From the IMG/VR virus record IMGVR_UViG_3300028607_003036, positions 1 to 64,000 of that record: a DNA stretch of 64,000 nucleotides, one strand, 5' to 3'. The stretch comes from a virus. Positions within the stretch are counted from its first letter, which is position 1; every line of letters begins with the position of its first letter. The translations under genes were made by a program, and so were the position numbers. This document shows, piece by piece, positions 32,481 through 41,396 of the stretch. A model generated the notes under the pieces. The model was not told the origin of the DNA and made no database searches. It saw only the letters and a program-made list of their open reading frames with translations.

Positions 32481-34308
32481 CTTTTTTTCTCCCTCTAAAT
32501 GGTGCTTCTAAAAAGTTTTTTAGTAACGAAGGTAATGTGTTTAAATTAATTTCTAATGGATGTTGACGAGCAATTTCATCTATTGCATTTAATATATCAT
32601 GTTTTTGATATTTGTGCAAAGGGTGATTAGGTGGTACTGGGCCATATCCAGTTGGAAGTTTCGGAACATTTACTGTTTTATAAGTATTTGGTCTAACCAT
32701 TGGTGGTGGCACTTTAGCGTCAGTAGCCCCTGTTTCAACAACTGATTGTGTTTTTTCACCTAATACTTGATCAACATATCTAACAATCTTTGGCCAAAGA
32801 ATTCTATCAATAATTATATCGTCTATTGGACCAGGAATATTGTCTGTTATTCTATCTACTATCTTTCCTAGACCTTTTTTGCTTTTGTTCCATAACATCA
32901 GTAAAACTCCCCCTAAAATTCCAAATCCTAAAAAGATCGCACGTTCTAACAATACACCATTTCCGTTAGTAATTGTATCAAGTGGATGAATTAACTTTTC
33001 CTTTAATCTAGATATTATAGATATTTTACCTTTTATATTTTCATTTATCAAACCTAGTTTTCCTAGTAGCCCTTTATTATTTTCGTCTAAATGTTCATTT
33101 CTTTCAGCCAATGCTTTGTTTTCAACCGATTTATCGGTTAGATATTGTGCTAGACCTCCGTTAGCATTTTTTTCTATATCAAGTAATTCTTTTAATGAGA
33201 CTATATCTTCTATTAGTTTATTTTTTTCAATAATAGAAACGTCAAGATCATTCTTAATATGATTATATTCTTCAGTAAGTTCTTTTATTTTAGCTTCCAG
33301 CTCAGTTATTTTATCATTAGGTACTGGTTCAGTAGGATCTTCTCCCCCAGGAGGAGTAGGCCATGGAGCAGGATTTTGTTCACCACCATTATCGGGTGGC
33401 TTTTGCCTACCTCCACCACCAAACCACTCAAATGGATTACAACTTCCTCCAGGACAAGGACCGGCATGAGGACAGTAATATTGCCCGTTTTTTTTGGTGT
33501 GCTGTCTAAATGAATGCCCACATGTTCCACAATTAGGTAGTTTCGTTGGTTTATTAGCACGTGTAGATGGTAATGGTTTTATAACTCTTTGATAATAGCT
33601 GGGTAAGTTTATATTACTTATTACTTGTCCCAGTCTAATCTTATGAATTAATTTGTTAGATAAGCCAGCCCCCCTATCTTGCGTACTCCATGCTAAAAGT
33701 ATAGCTACTCTTGTTTGCATTTCTCCATTTTTATCAGGTATATCTACAACAATACCCGTTCCAGATTCCCCTCCTATAGTTTTTGGGAAAAATTCAGTAG
33801 CTCCACTACTTTCATAAGCTGTAGTAATATGTCCTGTCCAACCCCTTGCCCAACCACCATTTGCACATCCAACAGCCCTAATTATTTGTCCATTTTTTAA
33901 CTCATAATCGGCAGGGGCTAATGGAATTACACGAGGATGATTTATATTATTGAATATAGATTGAGGAATCCAAAGTAAAGCAATATCTATTGATGTATTC
34001 CCATTAAATCTTCTCCAAATTACTTTAGCTGAAATGGGGTTAGAAATACGTCCATTACGGAAAAATTCTATAGATACTGTATTATCATTTCCGACTACAT
34101 GATAATTTGTCTGACAGAAAAATCCAGGAGGATAATTCACGCCTTTATAGGTAAAGGGCAGCGTTTTTTTGATTACTGTAGCAGTTCCACGCCCATTTGA
34201 TGAAGAAACTCTTGCTGTTGCCTCAGATATTTGTTCTAAAGTTAATGATTTACCATAACCTATTGCTGGCATTAACAATATTATGAGGGATATAGTTATG
34301 TTTCTCAT
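32473..34308 (-). CDS. Secreted trypsin-like serine protease with zinc cluster, coiled coil and TM anchor
   Basis: 611 aa. Signal peptide (MRNITISLIILLMPAIGYGK). Trypsin fold with His in TNYHVVGND, Asp in SIDIALLWIP and Ser in GGESGTGIVV. Then a cysteine cluster CGTCGHSFRQH...YCPHAGPCPG, a Pro/Gly linker, a long coiled coil (about 330-450) and one TM segment AIFLGFGILGGVLLMLW (about 470), with a basic/Pro-rich tail. The protease is probably outside and anchored. Possibly alters host surface or processes virion proteins. Confidence 0.82.
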   Translation of the reverse strand: MRNITISLIILLMPAIGYGKSLTLEQISEATARVSSSNGRGTATVIKKTLPFTYKGVNYPPGFFCQTNYHVVGNDNTVSIEFFRNGRISNPISAKVIWRRFNGNTSIDIALLWIPQSIFNNINHPRVIPLAPADYELKNGQIIRAVGCANGGWARGWTGHITTAYESSGATEFFPKTIGGESGTGIVVDIPDKNGEMQTRVAILLAWSTQDRGAGLSNKLIHKIRLGQVISNINLPSYYQRVIKPLPSTRANKPTKLPNCGTCGHSFRQHTKKNGQYYCPHAGPCPGGSCNPFEWFGGGGRQKPPDNGGEQNPAPWPTPPGGEDPTEPVPNDKITELEAKIKELTEEYNHIKNDLDVSIIEKNKLIEDIVSLKELLDIEKNANGGLAQYLTDKSVENKALAERNEHLDENNKGLLGKLGLINENIKGKISIISRLKEKLIHPLDTITNGNGVLLERAIFLGFGILGGVLLMLWNKSKKGLGKIVDRITDNIPGPIDDIIIDRILWPKIVRYVDQVLGEKTQSVVETGATDAKVPPPMVRPNTYKTVNVPKLPTGYGPVPPNHPLHKYQKHDILNAIDEIARQHPLEINLNTLPSLLKNFLEAPFRGRKKDA

Positions 34309-34309
34309 T

Positions 34310-35068
34310 TTATATCTCTTTATTTATATCTGATTTGAAGCTATTGCCAAAATATTCCTCCATGCGTTGTTCTCCTAAAAATAGGCCTATATCATAAAGA
34401 AGTGCACTTTTGCCCATATATGGGATGGGCATTCCATTCCATGTTACTATTTGGACATTAATTCCTATTAGTTCATAATCTTTATTAAACAGAGGTCCAC
34501 CAGAATTTCCATAAAAAATATGAGTATCGTGTTGCAGATAAATACTTTTATTTGGCAATCTGGTTATATGACCAACACCAATTCTTAGATCTCCTAGTGG
34601 ATATCCTATCGAATAAACCTTATCGAATAGGGCTATTTGATTAGTAAAATATGACTTAGCAACTGGAAACAAGTTTTTTCCCGTTTGTATCTTAAAAATT
34701 GCTATATCTAATTCAACGTCCGAAACTACTAAATGTCCCACCGTTGTTATTCGTTTGATTGGATGACCAAGTTCATCATAATTATACCATCTGCAAGGTA
34801 GTATCTTTTTGGTTCTAGATCTCAGTTGATAACCTGTGTAAACATGATTTGCCGTTATAGCATATGCAAAATTTTTTGTTCTTTTTGTTCCATCACGAAT
34901 GATAATTTCCTCATTCCATGACTTGATAACTATACCCGAACCACCCATAAACTGAACTGTAGGATAAAGCATATCCTGATGTTTATGATGGGTGTTTGGA
35001 TCAATTGCGTAAATAGGCGTACAAAATAAAGCTATTAAAGTCAATAGTAGTAAAGTCTTATGTCGCAT
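34310..35068 (-). CDS. Secreted trypsin-like serine protease
   Basis: 252 aa. Signal peptide MRHKTLLLLTLIALFCTPIY-A. Catalytic His in AITANHVYTGY, Asp in ELDIAIFKI, Ser in FYGNSGGPLFNK with LIGINVQIV after it, so the triad is complete. Directly precedes (1-nt gap) the larger protease at 32473-34308, a tandem pair. No PDZ domain, unlike DegP. Target unknown. Confidence 0.87.
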   Translation of the reverse strand: MRHKTLLLLTLIALFCTPIYAIDPNTHHKHQDMLYPTVQFMGGSGIVIKSWNEEIIIRDGTKRTKNFAYAITANHVYTGYQLRSRTKKILPCRWYNYDELGHPIKRITTVGHLVVSDVELDIAIFKIQTGKNLFPVAKSYFTNQIALFDKVYSIGYPLGDLRIGVGHITRLPNKSIYLQHDTHIFYGNSGGPLFNKDYELIGINVQIVTWNGMPIPYMGKSALLYDIGLFLGEQRMEEYFGNSFKSDINKEI

Positions 35069-35086
35069 TATGTTCTCAGTTAAAAG

Positions 35087-35159
35087 TGGCAGATGCAGGA
35101 ATCGAACCTACTTCAACTCTAGCTTATGAAGCCTGAGAGATAACCAACCTTCCACCTGC
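35087..35159 (-). tRNA. tRNA-Met (CAU), imperfect anticodon stem
   Basis: Minus strand. Acceptor GCAGGT pairs with ATCTGC, T-arm GTAGG-TTCGATT-CCTGC is complete, anticodon loop TTCATAA gives CAU with U33 and A37. The anticodon stem CAGGC/GCTAG has one A-A mismatch and a G-U, and the D-arm is short, so it may be diverged. A TATAAT lies 10 nt upstream of its 5' end. CAU could be elongator Met or lysidine-modified Ile. Confidence 0.65.
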
Positions 35160-35169
35160 GATACTCTAT

Positions 35170-35175
35170 ATTATA
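35170..35175 (-). promoter_or_regulatory. -10 element upstream of tRNA
   Basis: TATAAT in the context GTGTATAATATAG, 10 nt before the tRNA. No good -35 at 16-18 nt. Could supply a tRNA promoter. Confidence 0.35.
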
Positions 35176-35230
35176 CACCGAAATTAGTACTCATAATGAA
35201 AATATCTAGCATATTAGAATTGGATTTTCT

Positions 35231-35872
35231 TCATCCATCTTTTAAAATTGTAAAAAGATAATTGGTTAATGGGGAACGGGATATATCTGCGGGAGACGTT
35301 CTTTTATCTGGAGCAAAATGAACCAAATCTGTAAAATTATCTCTAACACAGTAAGAAATAGCACTTGAACATATAGGGTATACTTTCCTATTTTCCTCAA
35401 AGTCCCAAGGCATAAAAAATCTTAAAATTGGAATGTGACGTGCCCAAATTTCACAAATCCTTTTGTAACCATAATTTATACCACTAAGATTTCTCAAACA
35501 ATTAGATACTAATCTACCATCGTATTCTAGTTTTATCTTTTCTATTTGTAAAATGTAGTTTTCATCTATCTTTGATTTATATTTATAAACAGGTGAACTT
35601 ATTCTATAAACGTCTATACCATTAGTATTAGAATTAACTGCATTTTTTAGTACTATTGTCCTACCACCGTACCATTCACGAATTTCTGTTAACTCTAATA
35701 TATCTTCTCCATTATAACTCCAAGTCGCCATGCCAATATGAGAATATTTTCCATTTGTAAGCGTTTGAATAATAAATGCAATAATTCCTTTATTTCTAAA
35801 TAAAAGAATATCACCCTCTTTAATTAATTTTTTTTCTAAAATTTTAGAAAATGGTATATAAATGTATTTCAT
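35231..35872 (-). CDS. Permuted NlpC/P60 (YiiX-like) papain-fold hydrolase
   Basis: 213 aa. N-terminal EGDILLFRNKG and KYSHIGMATWSYNG hold the catalytic His (permuted order), and VYPICSSAISYCVRD holds the Cys. TSPADISRSPLTNYL resembles the C-terminal 'sP.dl..s' of YiiX-like proteins. Such proteins cleave peptidoglycan or ester/amide bonds in lipids. No signal peptide, so cytoplasmic or virion-packaged. Next to the two proteases. Confidence 0.72.
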   Translation of the reverse strand: MKYIYIPFSKILEKKLIKEGDILLFRNKGIIAFIIQTLTNGKYSHIGMATWSYNGEDILELTEIREWYGGRTIVLKNAVNSNTNGIDVYRISSPVYKYKSKIDENYILQIEKIKLEYDGRLVSNCLRNLSGINYGYKRICEIWARHIPILRFFMPWDFEENRKVYPICSSAISYCVRDNFTDLVHFAPDKRTSPADISRSPLTNYLFTILKDG

Positions 35873-35910
35873 TAGTTGTTTTGTGCTATGAGTTTACAAA
35901 GACTCAGTGG

Positions 35911-35944
35911 CCATAAAAAAATACTCCCCATAAAAATGGGGAGT
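35911..35944 (-). terminator. Rho-independent terminator
   Basis: Minus strand ACTCCCCA-T...A-TGGGGAGT hairpin followed by ATTTTTTTAT. Perfect 9-bp stem. Ends the transcript of 35955-36554, 10 nt after its stop. Confidence 0.92.
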
Positions 35945-35954
35945 TTTAAAAAGA

Positions 35955-36554
35955 TTATCTAGTTGTTTTAACCTCATAGTCACCTGACGCTGGCAAAGGT
36001 CCGCCTTCCAAAAAGGCAAGTTCTCCTGGAATAAAACTTACAGAACTAGAACCGGCTCTTGCCGCATCATCATTTCCGAATGCATCATTAGTATTAAATA
36101 TACTAGGATGAGTCAAATCTGACAAAGGTTTTCCAGTTGAATAAGAATAACCGGCAGTTACGACATGAGTTGATCTAATAGTTTCAACAAAGTTGACGCC
36201 TCTTCTTTTCCCACTATCAGCACCCGTAGTATTTAGTACATCATCAGTAGCACCAGCAACGGACATTCCGCCCTGACCCATCATGATATAATTTCCTTCA
36301 ACTTGATCGTTGAAAGTTCTACTAGAAATTGCTGCGTGAGCTAGGTTATTAGCCAAATCTCCACTAGCAGTTGTAGATTGAGTTTGAACTTTATTGTCTG
36401 GATTTCTATCCAGTGACGCAAGAGTAGCATTACTTGGAGCTACGGTTACAACGTCAGTTGAATCAATCGCTCCTCCACGAGCGACGGTTGCTCCATTCAA
36501 GCGGATGTTATTAGCTGAAATTACTTTACGTGTACCATCGGAAGCATTACTCAT
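35955..36554 (-). CDS. Thr/Ala/Ser-rich protein, possible abundant virion protein
   Basis: 199 aa from ATG 36554 (GTG 36566 possible). No Cys or Trp; rich in small polar residues (LNGATVARGGAIDSTDVVTV, TASGDLANNLAHAAISS). It has its own predicted promoter (36628-36656) and a strong terminator, making it the clearest monocistronic gene here. This is the layout expected for a highly expressed structural or decoration protein, but no fold is recognised. Confidence 0.6.
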   Translation of the reverse strand: MSNASDGTRKVISANNIRLNGATVARGGAIDSTDVVTVAPSNATLASLDRNPDNKVQTQSTTASGDLANNLAHAAISSRTFNDQVEGNYIMMGQGGMSVAGATDDVLNTTGADSGKRRGVNFVETIRSTHVVTAGYSYSTGKPLSDLTHPSIFNTNDAFGNDDAARAGSSSVSFIPGELAFLEGGPLPASGDYEVKTTR

Positions 36555-36615
36555 AATTTTATCCACGCATATGTGTTATTTTTATCTCCTTGTTAAGTTC
36601 CTTTACTTAAAATCC

Positions 36616-37167
36616 TTATTCCTTATAATTATACACCAAATCTTTGATTTTGTAATCCCATATACCATCAATAAGTTTTAAACTTTTAGCTTTATCTGCA
36701 ATCATGTATTCACCACTATTGCGAATATCTTTTAATTTTTGAATAGAAATTTTTATTCTTTTAGATAAGGATTTAATATATTTTGATTCTTGTATGTTTA
36801 TATGTTTAGATAAGCTTTGATATTCTTTTCTTGGACCTTCTAAACCCATTGAGACTTCATGAAACATAATAGTACTATTTGATGATGCATATCTATAATC
36901 TCCAGCAAGTAAGATCTCTGCCCCCATTGAGCAAGCTTCGCCTAAAACTATAGTATATATTACAGATTTACAATTCCTTATACAGTCAATAATTGAAAAT
37001 CCATCGTAAATATTGCCACCATCACTATTTATATAGATAAAGATGGGCAATTCGGAATTTTTATAATCTAATAAATGTAAAGATTTATTTATACTAAGTG
37101 CTAATTCTGTCTCAATTTCACCATAAATAAATATTTCTCTATATTTTAGAAGATGATCATCTTTCAT
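36616..37167 (-). CDS. ClpP-like serine protease
   Basis: 183 aa. IFIYINSDGGNIYDGFSIID, GEACSMGAEILLAG (nucleophile Ser) and STIMFHEVSMG (His) are the ClpP/crotonase-fold catalytic blocks; C-terminal ADKAKSLKLIDGIWD gives the D-region. About ClpP length, without a propeptide. Phage ClpP-like proteins often act in capsid maturation, but no capsid gene is in view, so it could also act with a host Clp ATPase. Confidence 0.85.
   Translation of the reverse strand: MKDDHLLKYREIFIYGEIETELALSINKSLHLLDYKNSELPIFIYINSDGGNIYDGFSIIDCIRNCKSVIYTIVLGEACSMGAEILLAGDYRYASSNSTIMFHEVSMGLEGPRKEYQSLSKHINIQESKYIKSLSKRIKISIQKLKDIRNSGEYMIADKAKSLKLIDGIWDYKIKDLVYNYKE
36628..36656 (-). promoter_or_regulatory. Predicted promoter for the 199-aa gene
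   Basis: ATTACA (36656-36651), 17-nt spacer, TATAAT (36633-36628), inside the 3' end of the ClpP-like gene. Leader of roughly 65 nt to the ATG at 36554, containing an AAGGAG. Confidence 0.45.
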
Positions 37168-37823
37168 TTTTTATTATCCAGATATGATTGTAAAACTCCT
37201 CCCACATTAAGGATTGCTAAATTATAGATTGAAATTTTGTTTGTGAAATCGTCAGATAGTGTATTATCTCCAATAAAGTCTATTTTTTCATTTGGTAGTA
37301 CTAATATTGCCCAATATTTATACTTTTTAGATAATTTATTTCTAGTACGTGTAACTTTTGCTTTTAGCTTTCCTTTGATTTCTATATTATATTGATCAAC
37401 TACTTCTAAATCATGTGTTAATTCATTATGTAATCCACACAACTTATTTTCAATACCAATCCTTATTTTTCTGAATTCAGAAGCATTTTCCCATAACTTT
37501 CCAATAATAATACGAAACTCATATTTTGAAACTCTTTCAACCACATCCACACCAGGAACGCTGTGTATTTTTTGTATAGAGTAAGGAGTAATCTCAAAAT
37601 TAGTATGTCCAATCCACATATCTGGATCTATAAATTTAGAATTTTCAACACGTTGTTGCATCATCATAGGAATCATAAAGTCCATGGGTGGGTGAATCAT
37701 TATTTCATTGTCTTCAGACCATTCTTCTTCATTTGTTTCTTTAAATTTATTATCATTTTCCATTTTTTCTATCATTTGTTTGAATGGGTCTATCCAATGA
37801 ACCCAGGAAACCTGTTTATTCAT
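37164..37823 (-). CDS. Hypothetical protein
   Basis: 219 aa. Acidic N-terminus with a Met-rich segment (PPMDFMIPMMMQQRVENSKF), then an alpha/beta body (VPGVDVVERVSKYEFRIIIG) and a basic patch (KGKLKAKVTRTRNKLSKKYK). No family recognised. Coupled by 4 nt overlaps to the ClpP-like gene and ThyX. Confidence 0.55.
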   Translation of the reverse strand: MNKQVSWVHWIDPFKQMIEKMENDNKFKETNEEEWSEDNEIMIHPPMDFMIPMMMQQRVENSKFIDPDMWIGHTNFEITPYSIQKIHSVPGVDVVERVSKYEFRIIIGKLWENASEFRKIRIGIENKLCGLHNELTHDLEVVDQYNIEIKGKLKAKVTRTRNKLSKKYKYWAILVLPNEKIDFIGDNTLSDDFTNKISIYNLAILNVGGVLQSYLDNKK

Positions 37824-38707
37824 GAATTTTCCTTTATTAGTTGTTCGAAGTAAGAGGAATCTTTCGCATCTGCAAGATTTAGAGTGTAGTCTTTTATTTC
37901 TGGTTCTTCTAGTTTATTCTGAAACTCAGTTCTTTCTCTTTTACTTAAATTTGTACTTTCACTACTCTTTATTTCACACAATGAAGCCAACAACTTTCTC
38001 TCTTCCCTACTATAAGATACACCGTAAAGAACATAGTCTTCAAACGCTTCCCAAGCAAGAGGACAAATTTCTTTAACCATTACTGCTATTTTTTCAGCAT
38101 ATTGTCTAATTTCCCATTGTGCATGTTTGTCTAATCGTAACATCAAAAAGTTAAATAAGCTGCGAAGATTAATTTGCCAATAAAAGTAGGTATAAGTAGT
38201 TAATGGAAGATCCATTCTTGCTAATTCTCGTGTTACACCCTTGTCTAACATACATTTGTATAAATCTGTCGTATCTTGTCGTTGCATTTCTAAATTTGTA
38301 ATAATATTTCGATATTCATCATCATCTAATTTTTCTACATCCTGTCCCTGCTTATTAGATTTCGACTGTTTCTTTAGGTTTTCCTGTTTAGGAGTATAAT
38401 ATAGTTGTGGCATGATAGAATATCTACCACTGTATTCGTTCACCGAACTTATTCTATGACGGATTAATTGTCGCATTACAAGAATTGGACATGCAATGTG
38501 AAATTTAAACATCGGCATTTCTAGTGGAGAACCGTGGTTGTGTCGTATTAAATATCTAATTAATCCACGATCATCGCTTCTCTTTTTGGTTCCGGCCCCG
38601 TATGATACTCTTGCCGCTTGTACTATAGAATCATCGCCACCCATATAATCTTTGAGAGCTATAAATCCATGATCTAATACTGGAAAGTATTTATCAAGTA
38701 TATCCAT
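37820..38707 (-). CDS. thyX: Flavin-dependent thymidylate synthase
   Basis: 295 aa from ATG 38707, AAGGAG 5 nt before. ThyX signature RHRISSVNEYSGRY is intact, with HGSPLEMPMFKFHI upstream and LRSLFNFLMLRLDKHAQWEI (FAD/dUMP-binding region) downstream. Methylates dUMP using CH2-THF and NAD(P)H. An internal insert (residues about 110-130, KQSKSNKQGQDVEKL) is Lys/Gln-rich. Confidence 0.95.
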   Translation of the reverse strand: MDILDKYFPVLDHGFIALKDYMGGDDSIVQAARVSYGAGTKKRSDDRGLIRYLIRHNHGSPLEMPMFKFHIACPILVMRQLIRHRISSVNEYSGRYSIMPQLYYTPKQENLKKQSKSNKQGQDVEKLDDDEYRNIITNLEMQRQDTTDLYKCMLDKGVTRELARMDLPLTTYTYFYWQINLRSLFNFLMLRLDKHAQWEIRQYAEKIAVMVKEICPLAWEAFEDYVLYGVSYSREERKLLASLCEIKSSESTNLSKRERTEFQNKLEEPEIKDYTLNLADAKDSSYFEQLIKENS

Positions 38708-38708
38708 T

Positions 38709-38942
38709 TTACTCCTTTTGATATATATGTTCTGTTTTAAAATGAATACATCCAAAATTCTCCCCTGTTATAAAACTAGCATCATAACATTCATTATCAC
38801 AATAAAGAAGACTGTCTTTTGGTTGATCATCAATTAAGCAAAACATGAAGTTGTTGTCATATATAAATTTTTTATTACTACATATTCCAAAACAAGATTC
38901 ATCCTGTCTTTCCCAAAACTTACAAATGTTACATTTGTTCAT
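38709..38942 (-). CDS. Small Cys-rich protein (paralogue of 41397-41801)
   Basis: 77 aa. C-x2-C-KFW at the N-terminus (MNKCNICKFWER), GICSNKK, then ASFITGENFGCIHF at the C-terminus. The same frame of motifs (CKNCKFW, GECSN, YTGEEFGCVHF) occurs in 41397-41801. Four Cys probably bind zinc. Conserved in phages but function unknown. Confidence 0.65.
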   Translation of the reverse strand: MNKCNICKFWERQDESCFGICSNKKFIYDNNFMFCLIDDQPKDSLLYCDNECYDASFITGENFGCIHFKTEHIYQKE

Positions 38943-39358
38943 AATATTTGACCCACTTCATTAATAATTTCTAATTCATACTTATCAAATTTTTCATCTT
39001 CTAATATCTCGGTAAATGATATCCACTTGAATGGTTCTTGTGGTTTGGCATCTACTAAAATTATAGTTCCGTACACTATATTAATCTCTTTTTCTAAACT
39101 TTCTGAACAGTCCAGTCCAGTTATCATTCTATCTTTTACTTTTTTAAGTGGAATTTGACTTTTACCCAACCATTTTGTTTTAAAATTAAAAATATTAAAA
39201 ATTAGTTCATTAACTAAATCCTCTATAGATATTTTATAATCACGCAGATTAGCAAATGGGAGTTTATTTATTTCACTATTTATTAAATACATCGGTTCAT
39301 TAGGATGACCCATATCTATTTTAGCTAATAGCAACACTAGATGAGCATCAATCTGCAT
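38939..39358 (-). CDS. Hypothetical protein
   Basis: 139 aa. Alpha/beta (MQIDAHLVLLLAKIDMGHPN, VYGTIILVDAKPQEPFKWIS). No motif recognised. Overlaps the sigma-factor gene by 11 nt. Confidence 0.5.
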   Translation of the reverse strand: MQIDAHLVLLLAKIDMGHPNEPMYLINSEINKLPFANLRDYKISIEDLVNELIFNIFNFKTKWLGKSQIPLKKVKDRMITGLDCSESLEKEINIVYGTIILVDAKPQEPFKWISFTEILEDEKFDKYELEIINEVGQIL

Positions 39359-39965
39359 TTTTCTTTAGCCTTTCTACTATCCGATTATACATTTGATGAG
39401 CATTTTGTCTAGTCTTATTTTGTATTTTCCCTATTTCTTTAAAAGTTTTACCTTCTACACGATATTTTATACAGAGTTTTTGACTATCTGTTAGTTTACT
39501 TTTATCTATCATAATTTCATTTAATTCATTTTCTTCTTGAATAATTAGATTTTCAAGTGGTTCTAATTCTCCGCTAGCTACCGTATCATATAGTCTAAAA
39601 TTGTCTTTCATAGCAAAGTCTAGGCTTTTATTTTTTTTATTTTTTAACTTATAAGCACTAGTAAAATAACTCTTAATAGAAAGTTGAGCACAATACATAC
39701 GATAACTACTTTTATTCCTATGTTTTCCTGGACGATCCGGCGACCATCTCCAATCAGCCATCATAATATCATGGGCTACTTTTGATATAGCGTCTTCACT
39801 TTTTAACATTTTAGAAATTAAATCATATTTATTATTTTGAACACCATAATACTTGATATTTTTTTCTGCTAATTCTAAATACTCTGATAAATCAAGAAAC
39901 TTGATATCTTTAGGATCTTGATACTTAATTCGTTGACTATTAATATTTTGAATGTCGTAGTGCAT
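39348..39965 (-). CDS. Phage RNA polymerase sigma factor
   Basis: 205 aa. Region 2-like AHDIMMADWRWSPDRPGKHR followed by YRMYCAQLSIKSYFTSAYKL, and region 4 helix-turn-helix LTDSQKLCIKYRVEGKTFKE-IGKIQ. Size and gaps are like sigma factors of large phages (late sigma). It may direct host polymerase to phage promoters different from the TTGACA/TATAAT ones seen here. Confidence 0.82.
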   Translation of the reverse strand: MHYDIQNINSQRIKYQDPKDIKFLDLSEYLELAEKNIKYYGVQNNKYDLISKMLKSEDAISKVAHDIMMADWRWSPDRPGKHRNKSSYRMYCAQLSIKSYFTSAYKLKNKKNKSLDFAMKDNFRLYDTVASGELEPLENLIIQEENELNEIMIDKSKLTDSQKLCIKYRVEGKTFKEIGKIQNKTRQNAHQMYNRIVERLKKNAD

Positions 39966-39974
39966 TTTTACTCC

Positions 39975-41066
39975 TTATGATATGGCTTCTATGAGTTTCT
40001 CCGCCGTATTTTTCCATGAAAACTCCTTTGCCGTTTGAATGCTACCAGTGTTGGAGATTAGCTCATCTTTATTATTATATGCATATCTCATATGAAAAAT
40101 CAACTGTTCTTTTTGCGAATCATCAAATTTAGCCCAGTTTCCCACGTCACCATGAAACCACACCCCATCAAAAGCTGGTTCCATTTCATCTATTTGAATT
40201 AAAAGAGCGTTTCCTTCATTTACAAACTCCGTATGTCCTGAGAAATCAGTAGCAATTACATGCTTTCCACACGACATCATTTCAAGTAGTTCAAGATTCC
40301 ACGCCTCAGCCTTAGCAGGAAATACTCCGCAGTCAGATTCTTTCATTACTGCCGCAACTTCTTGCTGCGTCTGTACATATGGCAACAACTTGATTTTATC
40401 GGCAAGCTTAGAATTTTCTACCATTATTTTCCACTCTGGTAGTTGCTCCTGAATTTTAGGATGAGGACTTTCCCACATCATCCAGAGCTCAACATTATCA
40501 GTGGTTTCAAATGTATCGTTAAAACATTCTATGATTATATCCGACGATTTCCTTAACTCGATTTTCCCAACATTTAAAAACACATATGGCTTATCATTTT
40601 GTTTTTTGTTTATTGGAATGATATTTTTGTGTTCATTGAATATAGTTCGATCAACTCCCAATGGAACAACATGAATTTCATCGGGGGCTAAGCTTGTTTC
40701 TCTTTGCACTATCCATTTTGCCCATCCAGATGATACTATAATTTCGTCACAGGATTCCATATGATTTTTTTCATTGGGACGAAATTTATCCAACTCAAAA
40801 AATGTAAAACCATATCTTTTTCCTCTTCCTACGTGTTGAGCTAGGTCAAATTGGTGCCATAACCTTATAGACGGTGCATTTGCATCAAATGTTTCTTGGT
40901 TCTTAATTAATTTTTGTAATAATTCGTGATGACAATTATCAGCATCAATGCCAGCTATAGGCCACCAAGAAACTTTGTGTCCTAATTTATCTAGAGACAG
41001 AAGAATATTTAAGCCTGAAACACCGAATCCTGTTCGATTACATGGTCCTGTGAAGTTTATATTCAT
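39975..41066 (-). CDS. GT4-family glycosyltransferase
   Basis: 363 aa. N-terminal GFGVSGLNILLSLDKLGHKV, FLNVGKIELRKSSDIIIECF, and donor signature CGVFPAKAEAWNLELLEMMS followed by GKHVIATDFSGH. Full-length GT4. The first half ends YGFTFFELDKF, EIIVSSGWAKWIV, typical of host-like GT4. Near its start lies a decayed small coiled-coil frame (41067-41164). Confidence 0.88.
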   Translation of the reverse strand: MNINFTGPCNRTGFGVSGLNILLSLDKLGHKVSWWPIAGIDADNCHHELLQKLIKNQETFDANAPSIRLWHQFDLAQHVGRGKRYGFTFFELDKFRPNEKNHMESCDEIIVSSGWAKWIVQRETSLAPDEIHVVPLGVDRTIFNEHKNIIPINKKQNDKPYVFLNVGKIELRKSSDIIIECFNDTFETTDNVELWMMWESPHPKIQEQLPEWKIMVENSKLADKIKLLPYVQTQQEVAAVMKESDCGVFPAKAEAWNLELLEMMSCGKHVIATDFSGHTEFVNEGNALLIQIDEMEPAFDGVWFHGDVGNWAKFDDSQKEQLIFHMRYAYNNKDELISNTGSIQTAKEFSWKNTAEKLIEAIS

Positions 41067-41164
41067 TATAAATTTTCCATTTTCTTTCTAATCTCGTTAA
41101 TTTGTAGTTACTTTGTCTCTGAAATATTTTGTTCCACACTAAATCTGTCTTTAAGCATTATATT
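41067..41164 (-). pseudogene. Broken small coiled-coil ORF
   Basis: ATG at about 41154 opens MLKDRFSVEQNISETK, then a TAA, but the same frame continues LQINEIRKKMENL and ends with a TAA that overlaps the next ATG. The two pieces read as one 30-residue amphipathic helix interrupted by one stop codon. Confidence 0.3.
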
Positions 41165-41374
41165 CTACCCTTCCCCTCCGCAACACGCAGCCGTGCATAA
41201 GTCGGGGTTTTCCAATGGATCACAGCAGACCTGCTGCTTTTGAAGTTCGATTAGTCGGTCAAGGCGAACAACAACCAAAGAAGTTGAATATGCGATACCA
41301 ATTAGTGCACCAAGAACAACACCCAAAATTATAAGAATATAGAAAAAAAGTAAAATATTACTGAAAAGTTTCAT
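41165..41374 (-). CDS. Small membrane protein with Cys-rich tail
   Basis: 69 aa. One hydrophobic segment (FYILIILGVVLGALIGIAYS) then a short helix and a Cys-rich tail CCDPLENPDLCTAACCGGEG with five Cys. GAGGTGA 5 nt before ATG. Topology (tail inside or outside) unclear; the Cys tail may bind metal or form disulfides. Confidence 0.65.
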   Translation of the reverse strand: MKLFSNILLFFYILIILGVVLGALIGIAYSTSLVVVRLDRLIELQKQQVCCDPLENPDLCTAACCGGEG

Positions 41375-41396
41375 CTACTCACCTCATTTTTTGATG

